Assembly (NCBI GenBank): GCA_021234155.1
Contig: JAJEKV010000210.1
Location: 1,087,501 to 1,151,500, forward strand
Length of the DNA: 64,000 nt
Origin: Isoetes taiwanensis
Lineage: Eukaryota; Streptophyta; Lycopodiopsida; Isoetales; Isoetaceae
Direction: 5' to 3'
In this document: positions 24,290-37,039 of the stretch, piece by piece
Numbering within the stretch: the stretch's first letter is position 1
Layout: each line of letters starts with the position of its first letter
Position numbers and translations under genes: made by a program
The notes under the pieces: generated by a model
The model's database searches: none
Told to the model about the DNA's origin: nothing
What the model saw: the letters and a program-made list of their open reading frames with translations, nothing else

Positions 24290-25075
24290 AACGATTCTAC
24301 TGAGATTCTCTTGTGATTCCTCTATATTCTTCAACATTTTATGTACTATATTTAGCATTCATGAAGATTCCCCTAGATTCTCTTAGCATTTTCAATTTTG
24401 ATTGAGGCGCTTACCCATGAGCATCTATTTTGGATCTGTGCAACATTTCTAAAACACTTTCTATTTTTAGACTGAGGCGCTTACCCTGAGCATCTAGAAC
24501 ATTTTGTTTTTTCAAGATTTATATTGTACACCTTTATTATGAAACATTTTAGAACATTCTATTGTGGCTCTTTGCAAAATCTTAAAAAAACTCTAAGATT
24601 TCATCAAGATTTTCTTAGATTCCCTTAGATATTATGAAGATTCTCTTAGATTCAACTAGATTTTAAGAGATTCCCTTAGACTTGTAAATATCTTCCTAGA
24701 TTCCCTTACAATTTATGAGATTTCCTTAGATTCCCTTTAATTCTCCTGGATTCCCTTACATTCTAGAAATTTCTAAAACATTCTAGAACTTTCTGGAACA
24801 TTCTGAAACTTTCGAAACATCCTAGAACTTTCTGGAAGTATTTCCCTATTTTCTTACATTCCCGAAGATTCCCCTACATTCTAGAACTTATTAAAACAAT
24901 TTGGAACTTTCTGCAAGGATCCTCTTAAATTCCCCCTAGATTCTCTTATATTCCAAAACATTTTAGAATTCTGGAACTTTCTAGAACATTTTAGAAGATT
25001 TTAGAACTTTCTAGAGCCTCCAGAACATTCTAGAACTTTCTTGAACTATCTAGAATGTTATATTCTATTTTATCT
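24290..25075. repeat. Low-complexity array of AGATTC/CTTAGATT and TTCTAGAA motifs
   Basis: The first half is made of GATTCCCTTAGATTCTCTTAG-type words. The second half is dominated by TTCTAGAAC, TTCTGGAAC and ACATTCTAGAACTTTC words. TTCnnGAA is the core of a plant heat-shock element, and many copies occur between about 24,770 and 25,060. The simplest reading is a decayed short-period satellite. A related low-complexity segment is at 16,960-17,055. Confidence 0.75.
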
Positions 25076-25129
25076 TAATTAGAACATTACCCTTAAGTAT
25101 ATTTGAAACATAAATTTTTCATAGAATTA

Positions 25130-25192
25130 ATGCTTGGTCTAGTGGTTAGAATGGGGGGCATAGGGGTTAATGACCAGGGTTCGAATCCCCCC
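25130..25192 (+). repeat. tRNA-like promoter (SINE head or tRNA pseudogene)
   Basis: TGGTCTAGTGGTTAGAATGG matches an A box and GGTTCGAATCC at 25,178-25,188 matches a B box, spaced about 40 bp apart. The outer bases do not pair as an acceptor stem, so this is not a functional tRNA. It resembles the 5' head of a tRNA-derived SINE, but no tail or target duplication was identified. Confidence 0.6.
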
Positions 25193-25249
25193 AATAACAT
25201 AAAAAATTTTAAAAGCCTTTCCTTAATTTGTAGAAATACCAAGGCCCGA

Positions 25250-25590
25250 GCATGCAATGTGAACCGTAGGATCTTGGACCAAGGATTATGATCAATCTGG
25301 ACCGTAGGCTCATGTAGGATATATCTAAAGCAACGTGAGCCGTACGATCTCGGATCAACGATCAGGATCAAGAATAACCTAGGCCAGTAAGATCGATTAC
25401 ATATAATTATAGCGAACCGTAGGATATGTCCCCAAACAGCGTGGTAGTAGGATCTCGGACCGGTGTCGAGGATCAGATCAACCTGGACCGTAGGATCGCG
25501 TCTATACGGATTATATATAAACTCCCAAGCCATCTGGGCCGTAGGATATGTCCCAAAGCCACGTGAGCCGTCGGATCTCGAACGGACGGT
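25250..25590. repeat. Degenerate tandem repeat with GTAGGATCTCGGAC words
   Basis: GGACCGTAGGATC, GAGCCGT.CGATCTCGGATC, GAACCGTAGGATATGTCCC and close variants recur roughly every 60-80 bp. The copies are too diverged to define a unit precisely. No coding potential. Confidence 0.6.
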
Positions 25591-27404
25591 CGGATAAGCG
25601 CGACAAACATAAGAACATATATAGAGTAGATATATATATACAAGTCTTTGTATTATCAGTGGGTCTATGAACTATAGTCCATAAACATCTGGGAACAAAA
25701 TTCAAGCTTAAATTAAACTAAGCTAGTCTAAAAAATTTCGACTGCTGGATTCGACCAACTTGCCATTATATAGCATTTAAAGGCATATGCCTACTTTCAA
25801 ACCGCAACGAGAAATGCAATTTATTTAAGAGTAGAGATGAATTGATAATTGCAAGATTCTCCTCGCAACTTGGTGACAAAATCTGCAAACCCGTCACTTA
25901 TTTTATGGACAAAGAAGCAAAAGCAATGCCATGGATGGCATGTACACAAAAATGCAAAGCAAAACATACTCTCCATGCCATAATATATGCCATAATTTAT
26001 GCAAGACAAATTGTACCGAGAAATAGGCGTAAGCACAAGATGGAAGAAATAAAGCGGCGATGGGCTGCCGATTTGGGCTTTTATTGTAGCCCGTCATTTT
26101 CACACAAACGGCCAGGATCAATCTCTATAAAGAAGGGGGGTGCTTGGCCTGGATTGAGGTGACACCATCCGGACCATCGATCTCAGATCTGGACGGCCAC
26201 GAGGGCGCCACCCAAATCTCTATAAAGAAGGGAATCAACTTCAATGCAATGGTGGAGTGGAACTTAACATATGGGAGATCTTTAGAAATTATCTTTAGAA
26301 ACTATTCTATTCTATTCTATTCTAAGAAATTATGATATTTCCCCATGTTTTAATAGATGAAGTTGGATAAATATTTGTTTCATATGACAATTACAATTAA
26401 AAGGCACATTGTGCAACTCATGCAAGAAAAAGATATAATTGCTATTTTCTAATGCTAAACCAATGAAATATGATCGGACGAAAAAGAAGCCATACCTAGT
26501 TGTGATTGAAGTTCTCTCTGATGTGTGTTTTGCATCTTCCTTAAAATCACAAACTTGAGATGATCCTAGATGATCAAGCAGTCGGTCAAGGGACTTGGAA
26601 AATAAAAAGTATGAGAAACAATTCAATGGTGTCTATTGCATGCATGCATAGCAAAAATGGCAAAAACTTCAATATCTATATTGGAATCCCTGAAATAGTT
26701 CTTCAGGATTTAACAAATCCTGTCCGAGATGCCTAATTGAGAGGAAACCCCTTGCTAAAGAAAATGACACGATTTACTCTGATCTACCAAAACTGAGACT
26801 GCAAAACCACAAATTTATCAAATAGTATCTGGAACGGCAATGCTAAACTTTACCCTATCTGGGATAAAGTCACTATAACAGGCACCGGGATCAATAAATA
26901 GACTTAAACAGTCCAAAAGATTGAATGTAAAAAGTTTTAGCTGCTTCTAAACGACATCTAGACAACATGAGCGAGTATTGCTGAATCAAGAATATAAAAT
27001 AGAGCCTGCATAAGCAAAATTGTGCTCCAACAATAACTATTATCTTGGCATGAAATGTCTACAAATGAGCCTTAATCAAACAATTTAGTAATCTAAGTAC
27101 AGTTTATCAACTATTCTTCTCTACAAATCTTTCTGCTAGTTTAGCCATTCTAGACGTACAGGCAACGTATTCAGACATTATACATGTGTTCAAACATATG
27201 TGAAGGCATTTATACACATTTATTTGGATGTACACTCTAAAATGCTTGAGCAATGTCTGTTGCAACGTATTGTCACATGCAGAGTAGTGCAACAGACATG
27301 TTAATGTATAGCCCTAATTGCGCTGATGTTTAAGAGGTTTAGCCATGCCTGCCTTTTCTATGAATGCATCTTGCATCATACTGACTTAGAAATGACTAAA
27401 CTGT

Positions 27405-27549
27405 TCAATCATCATTCTCTTCGTACTCCTGCCATGAATAAGTAGCTGCAAAAGGAACAGGTTCTTGATAAATAATGTTCAAGAAGCCATTCGCATTGAC
27501 TCTCCAGAGCTTGAGCATTACCAAAATATGCACCATCTCGTGAAGAAAC
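27405..27549 (-). CDS. Possible last exon of an unrecognised gene
   Basis: After GCGAGTAG the minus strand encodes FLHEMVHILVMLKLWRVNAN, then GFLNIIYQEPVPFAATYSWQ, and ends EYEENDD before TGA. The phase is stable and the C-terminal residues look like a genuine protein end. Other exon-like pieces upstream on the same strand are at about 28,683-28,768 (MQILCIQNSGSKQGGGIIEG after ATTGCAG), 28,998-29,055 (DLAVAIFNFASVVADVDLV, between GCAG and GTAAGT) and 29,195-29,278 (MPLQFIDKSFRLDLLSVDVV). Whether they form one gene is not known, and I recognise no family. Confidence 0.3.
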
Positions 27550-29612
27550 TACTCGCGAAGTCAAGATATGCTCCCTTTTGCAGTGATTCAAATAACCCAC
27601 TTTAGAACTGCATCTAGAATCTGCAAAAAGAATGGCCTATTAGAGAATGCGGTAACAATACCAACACAACACAAAATGCCAAAATACAGCCATTTTTACC
27701 TTAACATCCATTTATGCATGATGCAGCATTCATCACAGCAAATTTCAATGCTCAAATTGCCATGACACAATGCAAAAATACAACTACGCCTTCACATCTA
27801 TTCACAATTTATGCACCATTCATCACAGCAATTTTGCCATTAATTTGTATCTTTCAACCAATCGATAACATGCTTTCACAGAGCCAATAACATGCTTTCA
27901 CAAGAGTAGAAGATGAAGCCTAGAATATTTGTCGCTCCAAAATCTTGATGCAGTCAATTTACAAAGCAGAACGTGCCTGAAACAGAACATAGCTAGGCAT
28001 CTTGCAAGAAACTACACGGTGTGCAGGGTATGCAGTAAAAATATACCAACCTCAATATCAGGATGACACATTTCTCATTTCAAATGCTTGCAATAGCAAA
28101 ATTAATACTATGCATGCATGAAGATCCACTTTAGGCACATGTGCACCCACAATGAGATTAGTGAGCGAACTTAATTCTTTCCAATATATGTTGCTAAATC
28201 TAGAGCAAATTCTAACCCCAAAACAAAATGCAACAACTCAATTTACAGTCTCCACATTTGCATCAAGGACCTAAGCCTACATCACAGAACCACCAACCCA
28301 AGTGAAGTTGCCTTCCATGCAGATATTTACTAAAACATAACTCAACTTACCAATAAGCCTTCAAAATATTGACTGCTAACATTATTGTAAATTTTAAGAA
28401 ATCTCGAGAGAAAATCATATAGAAAGTTGAATGGCCCTATAGACTCTGTGTCCCTAAAGAGGAGAAAGACAACTGGTAAATGTCAAAACAAGCATTGAAC
28501 AATAGATTGATTCGCCATAAAACACATGGGAAGACATACATGAATCTGGTTCACAATGTTGAAAATCAAGATAGAAGCCATGATACAAAAAAACAGAGTG
28601 CAAAGTACAAAGCAACTGGATTGCATTTGACCCCTCTGAGCAAAAAGAACCTAAAAGTTGCCTCAAAATAAATAAGCACCTTTCATAGCTGGAACTCGTT
28701 TGCTCCCCTTCAATTATGCCACCGCCCTGTTTAGACCCTGAGTTTTGTATACATAAAATTTGCATCCTGCAATCTATGCCACAGAAGGTTTCTATGAAGC
28801 CCTCGGTATGAGCAGACCCATTTACCCTGGGATCTTGGATCTTGGATCTTTTTAAGCATGGGAGTTACCTTACCCAGATGTGCTCCCTTGCCAACATTTG
28901 GAAGGCCCTGCCCAAATGGGAAACGTGAGAATAATAGCCCAGCCAAACTTTTCATAGTCTTTATATATTAGTTTAAACAAAACATGTGTACTTACCACAA
29001 GATCAACGTCAGCTACAACAGATGCAAAGTTAAAGATTGCCACTGCCAAATCTGCAAACCATCCAAACTAGCATTAAATATTTCGAATCATCTTTGTGTC
29101 TCAACAACCTGAAGGTTTTGTAGACAAATTTACAGCGCAGTGAAGATCAAATACTACAAAAATAAAAACTTTGCATCAGAATACCTGAGACAACATCCAC
29201 AGATAGTAGATCCAATCGAAATGACTTATCAATGAATTGCAAAGGCATCCTGCAATGATGCACAAGTTATCCACAGTAGCAAGTTGCTATCGTTGTGTAA
29301 GAAATAGGCTGAGCACAAATTCTCCCTATAATAATTAAAACGTAAGTGAGGTTTCAGGGATAGAGTATCTAACCTCTACTGGTAAAATGAATCAATTCTC
29401 GAATATAATAAGACATGTTGCCTTGATGCTAAGAGCCACTTCAAGATGGCACATCTGCATTCCATGCGCATTGCAAGCGCAAAATAATAAGAACGTAAGC
29501 CTTTAAAATAGTAACAGTCAGATGAAAAGGGCATTTACCTATGCGCAGATGCGCTGATTTGCTATTCTTGAGGAGGAGAAATCTTCTAAGTAAGAACAAA
29601 ACATTCCTTAAC

Positions 29613-30745
29613 CCTTAAAGAGGGAAGGACAGAAGAAAGTCCAACTTCAAGAAATCGCTGAAGTAGTGTATCAACTGGTTCGTCATCACCACCATAGCTC
29701 TCTGCTATTAGAACGGGCTGCAAAATCCAGTTGCAAAGAGGTTACATCTTTTCAAACAAATCACAATTTAGGATATTCATATACTGTAAAATCAGGATAG
29801 CCGCATACTGTAAAGTCACAAGGGCATGTCAGATATACCTGCTGCCAAATGTACCAGCAACCAAGAGTCTGGCTGCATGAGATGCCTTACGTAGAAAAAT
29901 TATGGCAGAAGGAAGCATAGATGACACAGGCATAAGACGTGTCATATGACTTGCACTTTAATAGCAAACTAGGAAAAACATGGAAAAATGTGCTGTATGG
30001 AGAAAATAATATAAAAACGAAAACATGATGTTCTCGATATATTACCTGCTTGGGTTTTACAGATCCAGAACTTGGTAGTGCAGACTATTGCATTACCAGG
30101 GAACTTGGTGGTGCGATTACAACTACAACACCATTCTTTCCTATTGTTTCCAATAATTCCTGTGTGTCCACGGAATTCAAATTGATCATCTCAACTCCCT
30201 CATTCGCTTTTGTCAATCCTCTTGCCAGTGCCTGAAGGTATAAAGTAAGAAACTCCATTTTCAAATTCTCAACAGAATACTATGACATGCAGTTCATAAA
30301 TGCAATGATGTGGATAACTTATGTTTCTGTGGAGCAGCCTGGATTAAAATAATAATAAGCGTACAATTTGGTCCAAAGAAGTTCCCATGATGTTTCAATG
30401 ACAAAGATCATGAATATTTATGCTTCTCAAAGGCAATAAAGCTATACATAAGCCATTGTTGTATGTAATAAGTTCAAATGACATGAAAGGGAGTACTTAC
30501 TTGAGAAAGACGGTCACTAAATCCATAGTCAGAAACATAAAGAACAGCGACACTAGCTAGCTGCTTTTCTAACGCCTTCTTACTCCAAGTTTCATATTTG
30601 TATATAAGCTCGACAACATTATAGCGTAAAAGTGGACCAGATCCTGTTGCTATAACTGTGAAATTTATTGGCTCAATCCTTTTAAGAGCAGTTAGAACAG
30701 ACCGGGAATTTGGTTTCATCAAGCAACTTTCGACGAAAATTCCAC
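29613..30745 (-). pseudogene. FLV: Flavodiiron protein (A-type flavoprotein) fragment, three exons, one nonsense codon
   Basis: Exon A (30,745-30,501) encodes CLMKPNSRSVLTALKRIEPI, GSGPLLRYNVVELIYKYETW and VAVLYVSDYGFSDRLSQ. Exon B (30,231-30,046) encodes ALARGLTKANEGVEMINLNS to SGSVKPKQ, and exon C (29,717-29,613) PVLIAESYGGDDEPVDTLLQ RFLEVGL. Junctions fall between codons, with GTAAGT and GTAATA donors and TTCAG and TGCAG acceptors. These are the end of the metallo-beta-lactamase-like diiron domain and most of the flavodoxin (FMN) domain. Plastid flavodiiron proteins reduce oxygen to water with photosystem I electrons and occur in algae, mosses, lycophytes, ferns and gymnosperms. Exon B has an in-frame TAG (after SSLVMQ). 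No exon for the diiron ligands or the C-terminal flavin-reductase domain is visible within several kilobases. A partial duplicate is likelier than a working gene. Confidence 0.85.
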
Positions 30746-31569
30746 CTATCAGAAGAAAAAGGACCGCAAGAAAGTTATCAAAGAAACAATTAATAATAAC
30801 AAAAAACAGAGGCCAAAAATCTATGAAAGAGGTGGCGTTTAAAAACGCCATTTTCAGTGGTGTTTCTTGGCCTCCAAGTTCTAAACATCCTATAAAAGAA
30901 CATTCATTCATCATATTATCCTATAGGAAGGTTGCAAATTACGTGAAACACTGATGGAGAGCCTTCCACAGGAGACATGGGCAATGAGCCTTACCAACTG
31001 CAAGACCAGAACAACAGTTAAAGTAATCCTTGAGCAAGAGTAAATATCATGCTAGATCATTAACTTACTAACTGAACTGGCATGACATAAATTAACGCCT
31101 TTTATTTGGCACACTGTCTTGTGAAGACTTGTGAAGATTGTTCTTCATAAAAGACATTAACTGCTACAGTGCATTGGCCTTCTGACCAAGTTCAAGGACC
31201 ACTTCAAACTCTGATCCGGGTAAAACTCACAAATGGGTACTCACAAATCATGGCATCCGCAAGGCAACCTGGAGAAACAAAACTAGAACGAGCCACTTAT
31301 AACATTACAATACCAACTGCTAAATGATCTGCAAGCCATCTAGCATGTTCTGATATAGCAAAGAAGAGGCCCAACAGAATCTAGAACATGACTGACATAG
31401 CAAGCCAGGGAGGAGAATTAGATCCATATTCCGTGAGGCTTTCATATATAAAACCTCTTGCCGAAGTTCTAACGCCAGGCAACCATATAAACATGGATGA
31501 ATTTAATTCCAAATGCCTTCACTCCATTAACATTCAGCTTACAAACTAAAAGCATGTAAATAGGTTAAC

Positions 31570-31623
31570 TACCTCTTCATAATATCAACAACAGCTGTCT
31601 GTCCATCCCAAACAAGACAGTGC
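31570..31623 (-). other. Exon-like segment, uncertain
   Basis: Between CTACCATAG and GTAGTT the minus strand encodes HCLVWDGQTAVVDIMKR in a stable phase. It may belong with the neighbouring minus-strand exon-like pieces. No family is recognised and the support is weak. Confidence 0.2.
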
Positions 31624-31629
31624 CTATGG

Positions 31630-34600
31630 TAGGATTGCCATACCTTGCAAATGCAAGATCTGTTTTGCCAACGGGAGCATTCATTTGAAAGCTTAAGGAA
31701 AGACCTGAAAGTAACACTAGGCACACAATTTTCAAATTCCTAATCTAAATATGTCGAATATGACAAAATGCATTTGCTGCTCTAATTTTACAGCAGAGTA
31801 ATAACAGGGGCCTAGCTTCAACAAGGAAGCTCCATTTCTAAAACATAAGCATGCATTAGAAAGCTTACAGAGTAGCCTATAAAAGATGTTAGGTACATCT
31901 TTTCCAAATTCATAGTACAAATGGGTTCAAATGCAGCAAAACGAATCTCCAGCTTTGATACTTTGCCATGGTTGTAGCCTCAATAATAGCAAACAGAGCA
32001 TATGTGATCGCTGCCCATACCAGCCGACCCGTTCTAAAATGCTTTATTCCAACCCATTAACAGTATCAACAATTTTAACTCTAATTAAAGATCTTTCTAC
32101 TTATTTTGCTCATCAAAGAATACCAGTGGATCTTCCGGAAAAACCATACGATAGTGCTTGAAAACTATAGAACAATAGATAGAATCTAGAGATAACTACT
32201 CTGTTTTGCAAATTTTGTTCTCAGAAAAATTACCTTCTTAGTAGCTGGATATGCAATCGAATCTTGCTGGAAGCTATGCTGATGGGTATTTGAACAGCAG
32301 AGTATCTTGTCCCTTAAAGCTTGTTCCACACACTATGTTAAGAAACTGAAACCCAATCATATGTTTGGCAGCATTCAGACTGGCCAAAACCGTCAGTGGG
32401 TCACCTTCAGAGATGCTGCTACTGAAGCTTTTACCTTAAAATTATTTAACAGATTATAAGCTAGAGAAAATCCTCCGGAGCCCTGAATCCATCTCTGATA
32501 CCGCTTTCCAAAAGCATGCCAGAGATATAATTTCGATTTCTACTGCTCAAAGAAGCACCATCCAGGCAATTTCGGCCCATTTATTGCAAAGTTCGGTCGA
32601 CTATGGCAGCTCCATCATGCCGTATCCAAACTTGGTCGAAGCCTCATCAGTATAATAGGCCCTTATAACCCTGAACTTTGCAGCCCAGAGGCATCGGATT
32701 TAGCAAATCCTAGGCATCCCAATAGAAATTAAGAAAACAAAAAAAGGAAAACTTAAGCTTACATGCACAAGGTCCACACCATCTCTCCAATCGGCCAGTT
32801 CATAAGCTCGACCCCATTTGCAAACAATGGTTTACCAAAGAGCTGGGTAAGCTTGGCAACAATGCTCTGAGTGCAGTGAATCTTTTCGTCTAAGAATGGA
32901 AATGAGCAGCCATCAGCAACAAACCGAAACTCGAATGGCGCTCCACATTGCCGCCATAACACAGACACGAAGAAATCCAAGTTTCGAGCTCTGCTCCGGC
33001 GTGAGAAGAGAGGGATTCAATTTGGGGCTTTTGTTGTGGGCCGTCCAAATCCGAGATGGACGGTCGAGATGAAATGCCCCAATTTCAAGGGCCGAGATTA
33101 AAAGCCCCAAATCAGGGGGCTGCTTGGGTTATTACGACGTGTCACCGTCTGGGCCGTCCATCTCAGAGATGAACGGCCGAGATCAATCTCTACACCATCG
33201 ATCATATCAGTGACAATTTTCTAAACTTTTCCTATTTATTTGATGCTATTTATTTGAGACAAGCTCCTGCTGACACGTGGTGGTCAAGTCCTTTAAGCCC
33301 TCCAACCCAACCAAGCGAACCAGTTCGAGAAAAAAACTGATGTACGCATGTGACGTCATATACATTGCTTCTATTCAAAGGCAAGATTCCGCTCTGCTTT
33401 TCCAGTTCCTCTGCCCCATTCCGGCGAGCAGCGAGCTCTGCAATTTTAACGCAACAATATCGCAACTAGATGCCTGGATGTTGGCGATGGCAGAGACCTC
33501 AAGTTTTCTCTGTGTGGCAGCGATCAGGTATTACATGTGGGCAATCTGGCATAGCCGAGTTTCATTCTTTTAAATAACAGAGCATTTCATCATAGGAGCA
33601 TGTGTTTCAGAGGGAAGGACAGGTTGGCCTAGAGCCCTTCAAGGTTGATAAACAAAGGCCGTTTTGCCATCAGGCTTGAGGGAAATAGGTCCTCGTTCCG
33701 GTATTGGCTTATAATTTACAGCCTATTCGTGTCAATGGGCTGGCAAAAGAAATCCCAGAAGCTAACTTTCGATCTGCCTGCTTACCATATGTACTAAAAC
33801 TAAAGCTAGAGGATGCTTCATCGGTGAGTATTTTTCTTGCAGCTTCACATCCGAGCAATGCTTGGAACTGTTAATGCATCAAATCTGCCATGAATGATTT
33901 GGGCGGAATATCCTGTTCTTCTGGAGCTTTTGTGGTGCGTTCACAGGGCCTGGGTTTGTCCTTTCAATTTTTCCGTCATTTCTTTTTGCAGACAATCTCG
34001 CCCTTCTTGCTTTTTTACGTGGCAATAAATTCTAAGATCTCCCATCCGAAGCTAAAACTTCCTCAATTGGGGGCGCCCAAACATTGAATTGCGATCTGCC
34101 ATTCTAGTGCGATGTTGTGCAGAAGCTAACACAAGGTTACAAGGAACACATGGTTGATGTTCATGCAGCATGGGGAAGTTCCCTCATCAAATCTTTCCGT
34201 ATATTGCCATAGAAGATCAAGGATTCATCAGCCCCCTATGAGTTTGGCAGGATAGCAGCATGCCCAATTGCTTCGAGATAGATCGGGACTTGATTTTAGA
34301 TTCTCAAGCTATTTGGTTTCTTCGATTCTTGATTGTGGTCTTGGCCCACAAGATATTGTTCTTCATTTGGGGCATTTCACGTACCAAGTAGCTGCGGGGG
34401 TATTTGAGTGCCTCGTTCTCTGAATCCTGAAATTGGGAGCACAAGTTCTGCAGTCATAATGCATATGGTAAATGCTCGATTGCATATATGCCAAAAGCTA
34501 GTCGTTACATGCCTTTGCCGGACAATCTTAGCAATTTGGTAGAATGATGATTTGACAAACAATTAGTGTTCATATGAAATTACCAACGTGGAAGTCTCTG

Positions 34601-35100
34601 TTTAATTTATTAACTGCTTTTGATGTATACATGAGATTCTGGTAGTTTTATTGTTGTGTTTTCTATATCTGTTCCATTTTTATGTTTCTCATTATTATGC
34701 GTGAAGATGAGCTAGCGACAATTTCATTACTTTGATCTTCTAAAGTTCCTGATGTAGGGCCTCAAAAAACAAAAGAACAGGTCATCTTTGGTCGAGAGCT
34801 TGGAACCGATTTTTGTGAATGCAATAAGAAATAGCAATAATTAATAAAGCTTTTAATGTATGAATGTTGTCTTATGTTTAAACCAAAATTGGGAACTTGT
34901 GATTGTCGATCAGTAAGCAGGTTCTAGCACATAGATACGGGATGATGATGAGACACTCCTTTTTTCTGATATCTCAGTGAAGAGAAGTGCTCTTTTGATT
35001 TAATGCAAAACATCTTCCGTAACAAGTCGTTATGGTCAATATTCTTCTATTGTGCAGGTACTAAAGACAAAGCAACAAAATGCAGGTTCAAATTCTGCAT
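31630..35100. other. No gene supported; possible first exons near 33,000 and 33,490
   Basis: A minus-strand frame at about 32,775-32,990 (CGAPFEFRFVADGC..., ending at a GTAAGC donor-like site) and a plus-strand ATG at 33,487 (MAETSSFLCVAAIR before GTATTA) could be divergent first exons. They lack homology to support them. Inverted GGCCGTCC.TCTC-type words at 33,040-33,185 also occur near 26,160. The rest is AT-rich and apparently empty. Confidence 0.3.
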
Positions 35101-35129
35101 GTTCCAGCATGCATAGACGAGTTGGGGAA

Positions 35130-36913
35130 GAGAAACGTTCGCGGCGGCCGTAAGGCCGCCGCGATAAGTTTTTTGTATATATAAGGATATATATATATAT
35201 TTTTTTTTTTGGTCGTCGTAAAAAAAAAAAAACGTCGTTACAGACGTCGTTTAACAACGTTTTGTGACGTCGTTAAACGACGACACGACGTCGTTTAACG
35301 ATGACCTGTGATTTAAATCGAAAACAGGCGGTAATCCCGCCGCTTATTTTCGAGCAAGCAAAGCTTATGGAGGAGCGTTTTTTGAGGCGATTTTCGGCGC
35401 GGATCTACTTTGGGGTCTATTCTAAGTGTAAGACAAGCTTCATAAGGTATGTGCACGGATCAACCAACTCGTTTTTTGAATCTAAACTTGTTTTTGGGTA
35501 GATTTAGGGCTTTTTGTATTTGTTGTTTGTTCTTCCTTCAACCTTCATTCTTCTTCTTCCATTCTTGCATCCTTCTTCCATACATATTCTTCCATTCCCT
35601 TTGTCATCTTCTTCTTCGATTCCTCCTCCTCTTATACTACATCTTCCTCCTCTTATTCAAATTCTTACTCTTAATCCTCCTCTTGCGCTTCATCTTCTTC
35701 GTATTCTTCCTCCCCATTTTCGGGTTCCTCCTCTTCTTCTTAGCCTTTTCTTCTTCGGAATTCTTCCATTCTTCTTCTAATTTTTTTTCCCATCTAAGAA
35801 GGCGTCGTTAAAAGGCGAGACCCTTCTTCTTTCAAAATTTTTCCTTATTAGTTTTTTATACTATTTCTTTCTAATCATTGAATTTTTTGTTTTGCATGTA
35901 CACTCCTAGCAAAATGTGTTGTTCTTGCAAAACAACTTGGCACCTCTTCCAGGTAAGGATTTAATTTTTTCAATACGCTAATAAAATACTAATGCTTTAT
36001 TTAGGTTAAATTGTTATCCAAGAAGGGGGCGTCATTGAAACCACCCTCCCCATTGATTTTCCATAATTTTTTTTTTCCTTTAAGTTGTTTATTTATACTA
36101 ATATTTTACTAATCATTGAATTTATTGTTTTGCATGTACACTTATAGCAAATCGTTGTTTGTGCAAAACAACTTTGCCTCCTATTGCGAGGTAAGCATTT
36201 AATTTTCAATATGCTTAATGTATTGATTAATGTATTTAGCTTAATTTATTGATTAATGTATTTAGCTAAAAAAATTGGGGCTTCATTTATTTTTGTATTT
36301 TTTTAATATATTTAAGCGACATCATTTAATGATGTTATAATCTTATATTTCTTTATTGGTTAAATTCATTTTATAGGCTTTAATATTAAATGTATTAACT
36401 TCATTCATAATAAATGTATTATTATTATTTTTTTCAAAAAAAAAAATTAAAAAAAAAAATAAAAAAAAAAATTTTTTTAATACCGTAAAAGCAACGTCGT
36501 GGCTCTTGTGCGACGTCGTTAAGCGACGATGTGTATGCGTGGCGACCACATCGACAACGGCAGGGGTAACGCCAAGACTGCCGCCCGGCCGCATGGCCGT
36601 CGCCATAATGCGTGGCGTCGTTAAAAGCGGCGTCAAACACGTCGCGCCCGTCGACAACTTTCCGCTTCGTCGCCCGCCGGCGGCGGCCGCGTGGCGACCA
36701 CGCGTGTCTGTGGCGTCGTTGAGCGGCGTTACGTCGTCGCTTTAAGAGCGGCGCGATTTCGGCAGCGATATAGCGACAGCGTCAGCGTCGTAAAGCGGCG
36801 TGCGGGGCGTCGTTATAGGCGTCGTTTATCGACTTTTTGGCGTCGTTCATCGACGTTCAAACGACGTCTGGACGTCGTAATAGACGTCGTAATAGGGCAA
36901 TGTTTTTGTAGTG
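35130..36913. mobile_element. CACTA (En/Spm)-like element, non-autonomous or decayed
   Basis: The right end is TTTTTGTAGTG (36,903-36,913), the reverse complement of the CACTACAAAAA start of CACTA elements. Both ends are packed with ACGTCGTT/AACGACGT words (35,205-35,310 and 36,490-36,895), the expected subterminal repeats. The left CACTA terminus was not found and may be eroded. The interior has a pyrimidine-rich CTTCTTCC tract (35,520-35,790) but no transposase. A CGCGGCGGCC/GGCCGCCGCG palindrome is at 35,140-35,163. Confidence 0.7.
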
Positions 36914-37039
36914 GATATTGCTCTATTTCTTTTTGGTCGAGTGGCCATCTTCAGTTTCTGTCTTCTTTCTCTACCTCTCAGATTGTTTTGCTGCCGCTGA
37001 CATCCTCCATGTTTTCATTTTTGTTGTTCTTTGCAAGTT

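Noticed and set aside
35449-35811. Leucine/phenylalanine-rich ORFs resembling membrane proteins
   Set aside because: They translate a CTTCTTCC-type pyrimidine tract inside the CACTA-like element; there is no conserved domain.
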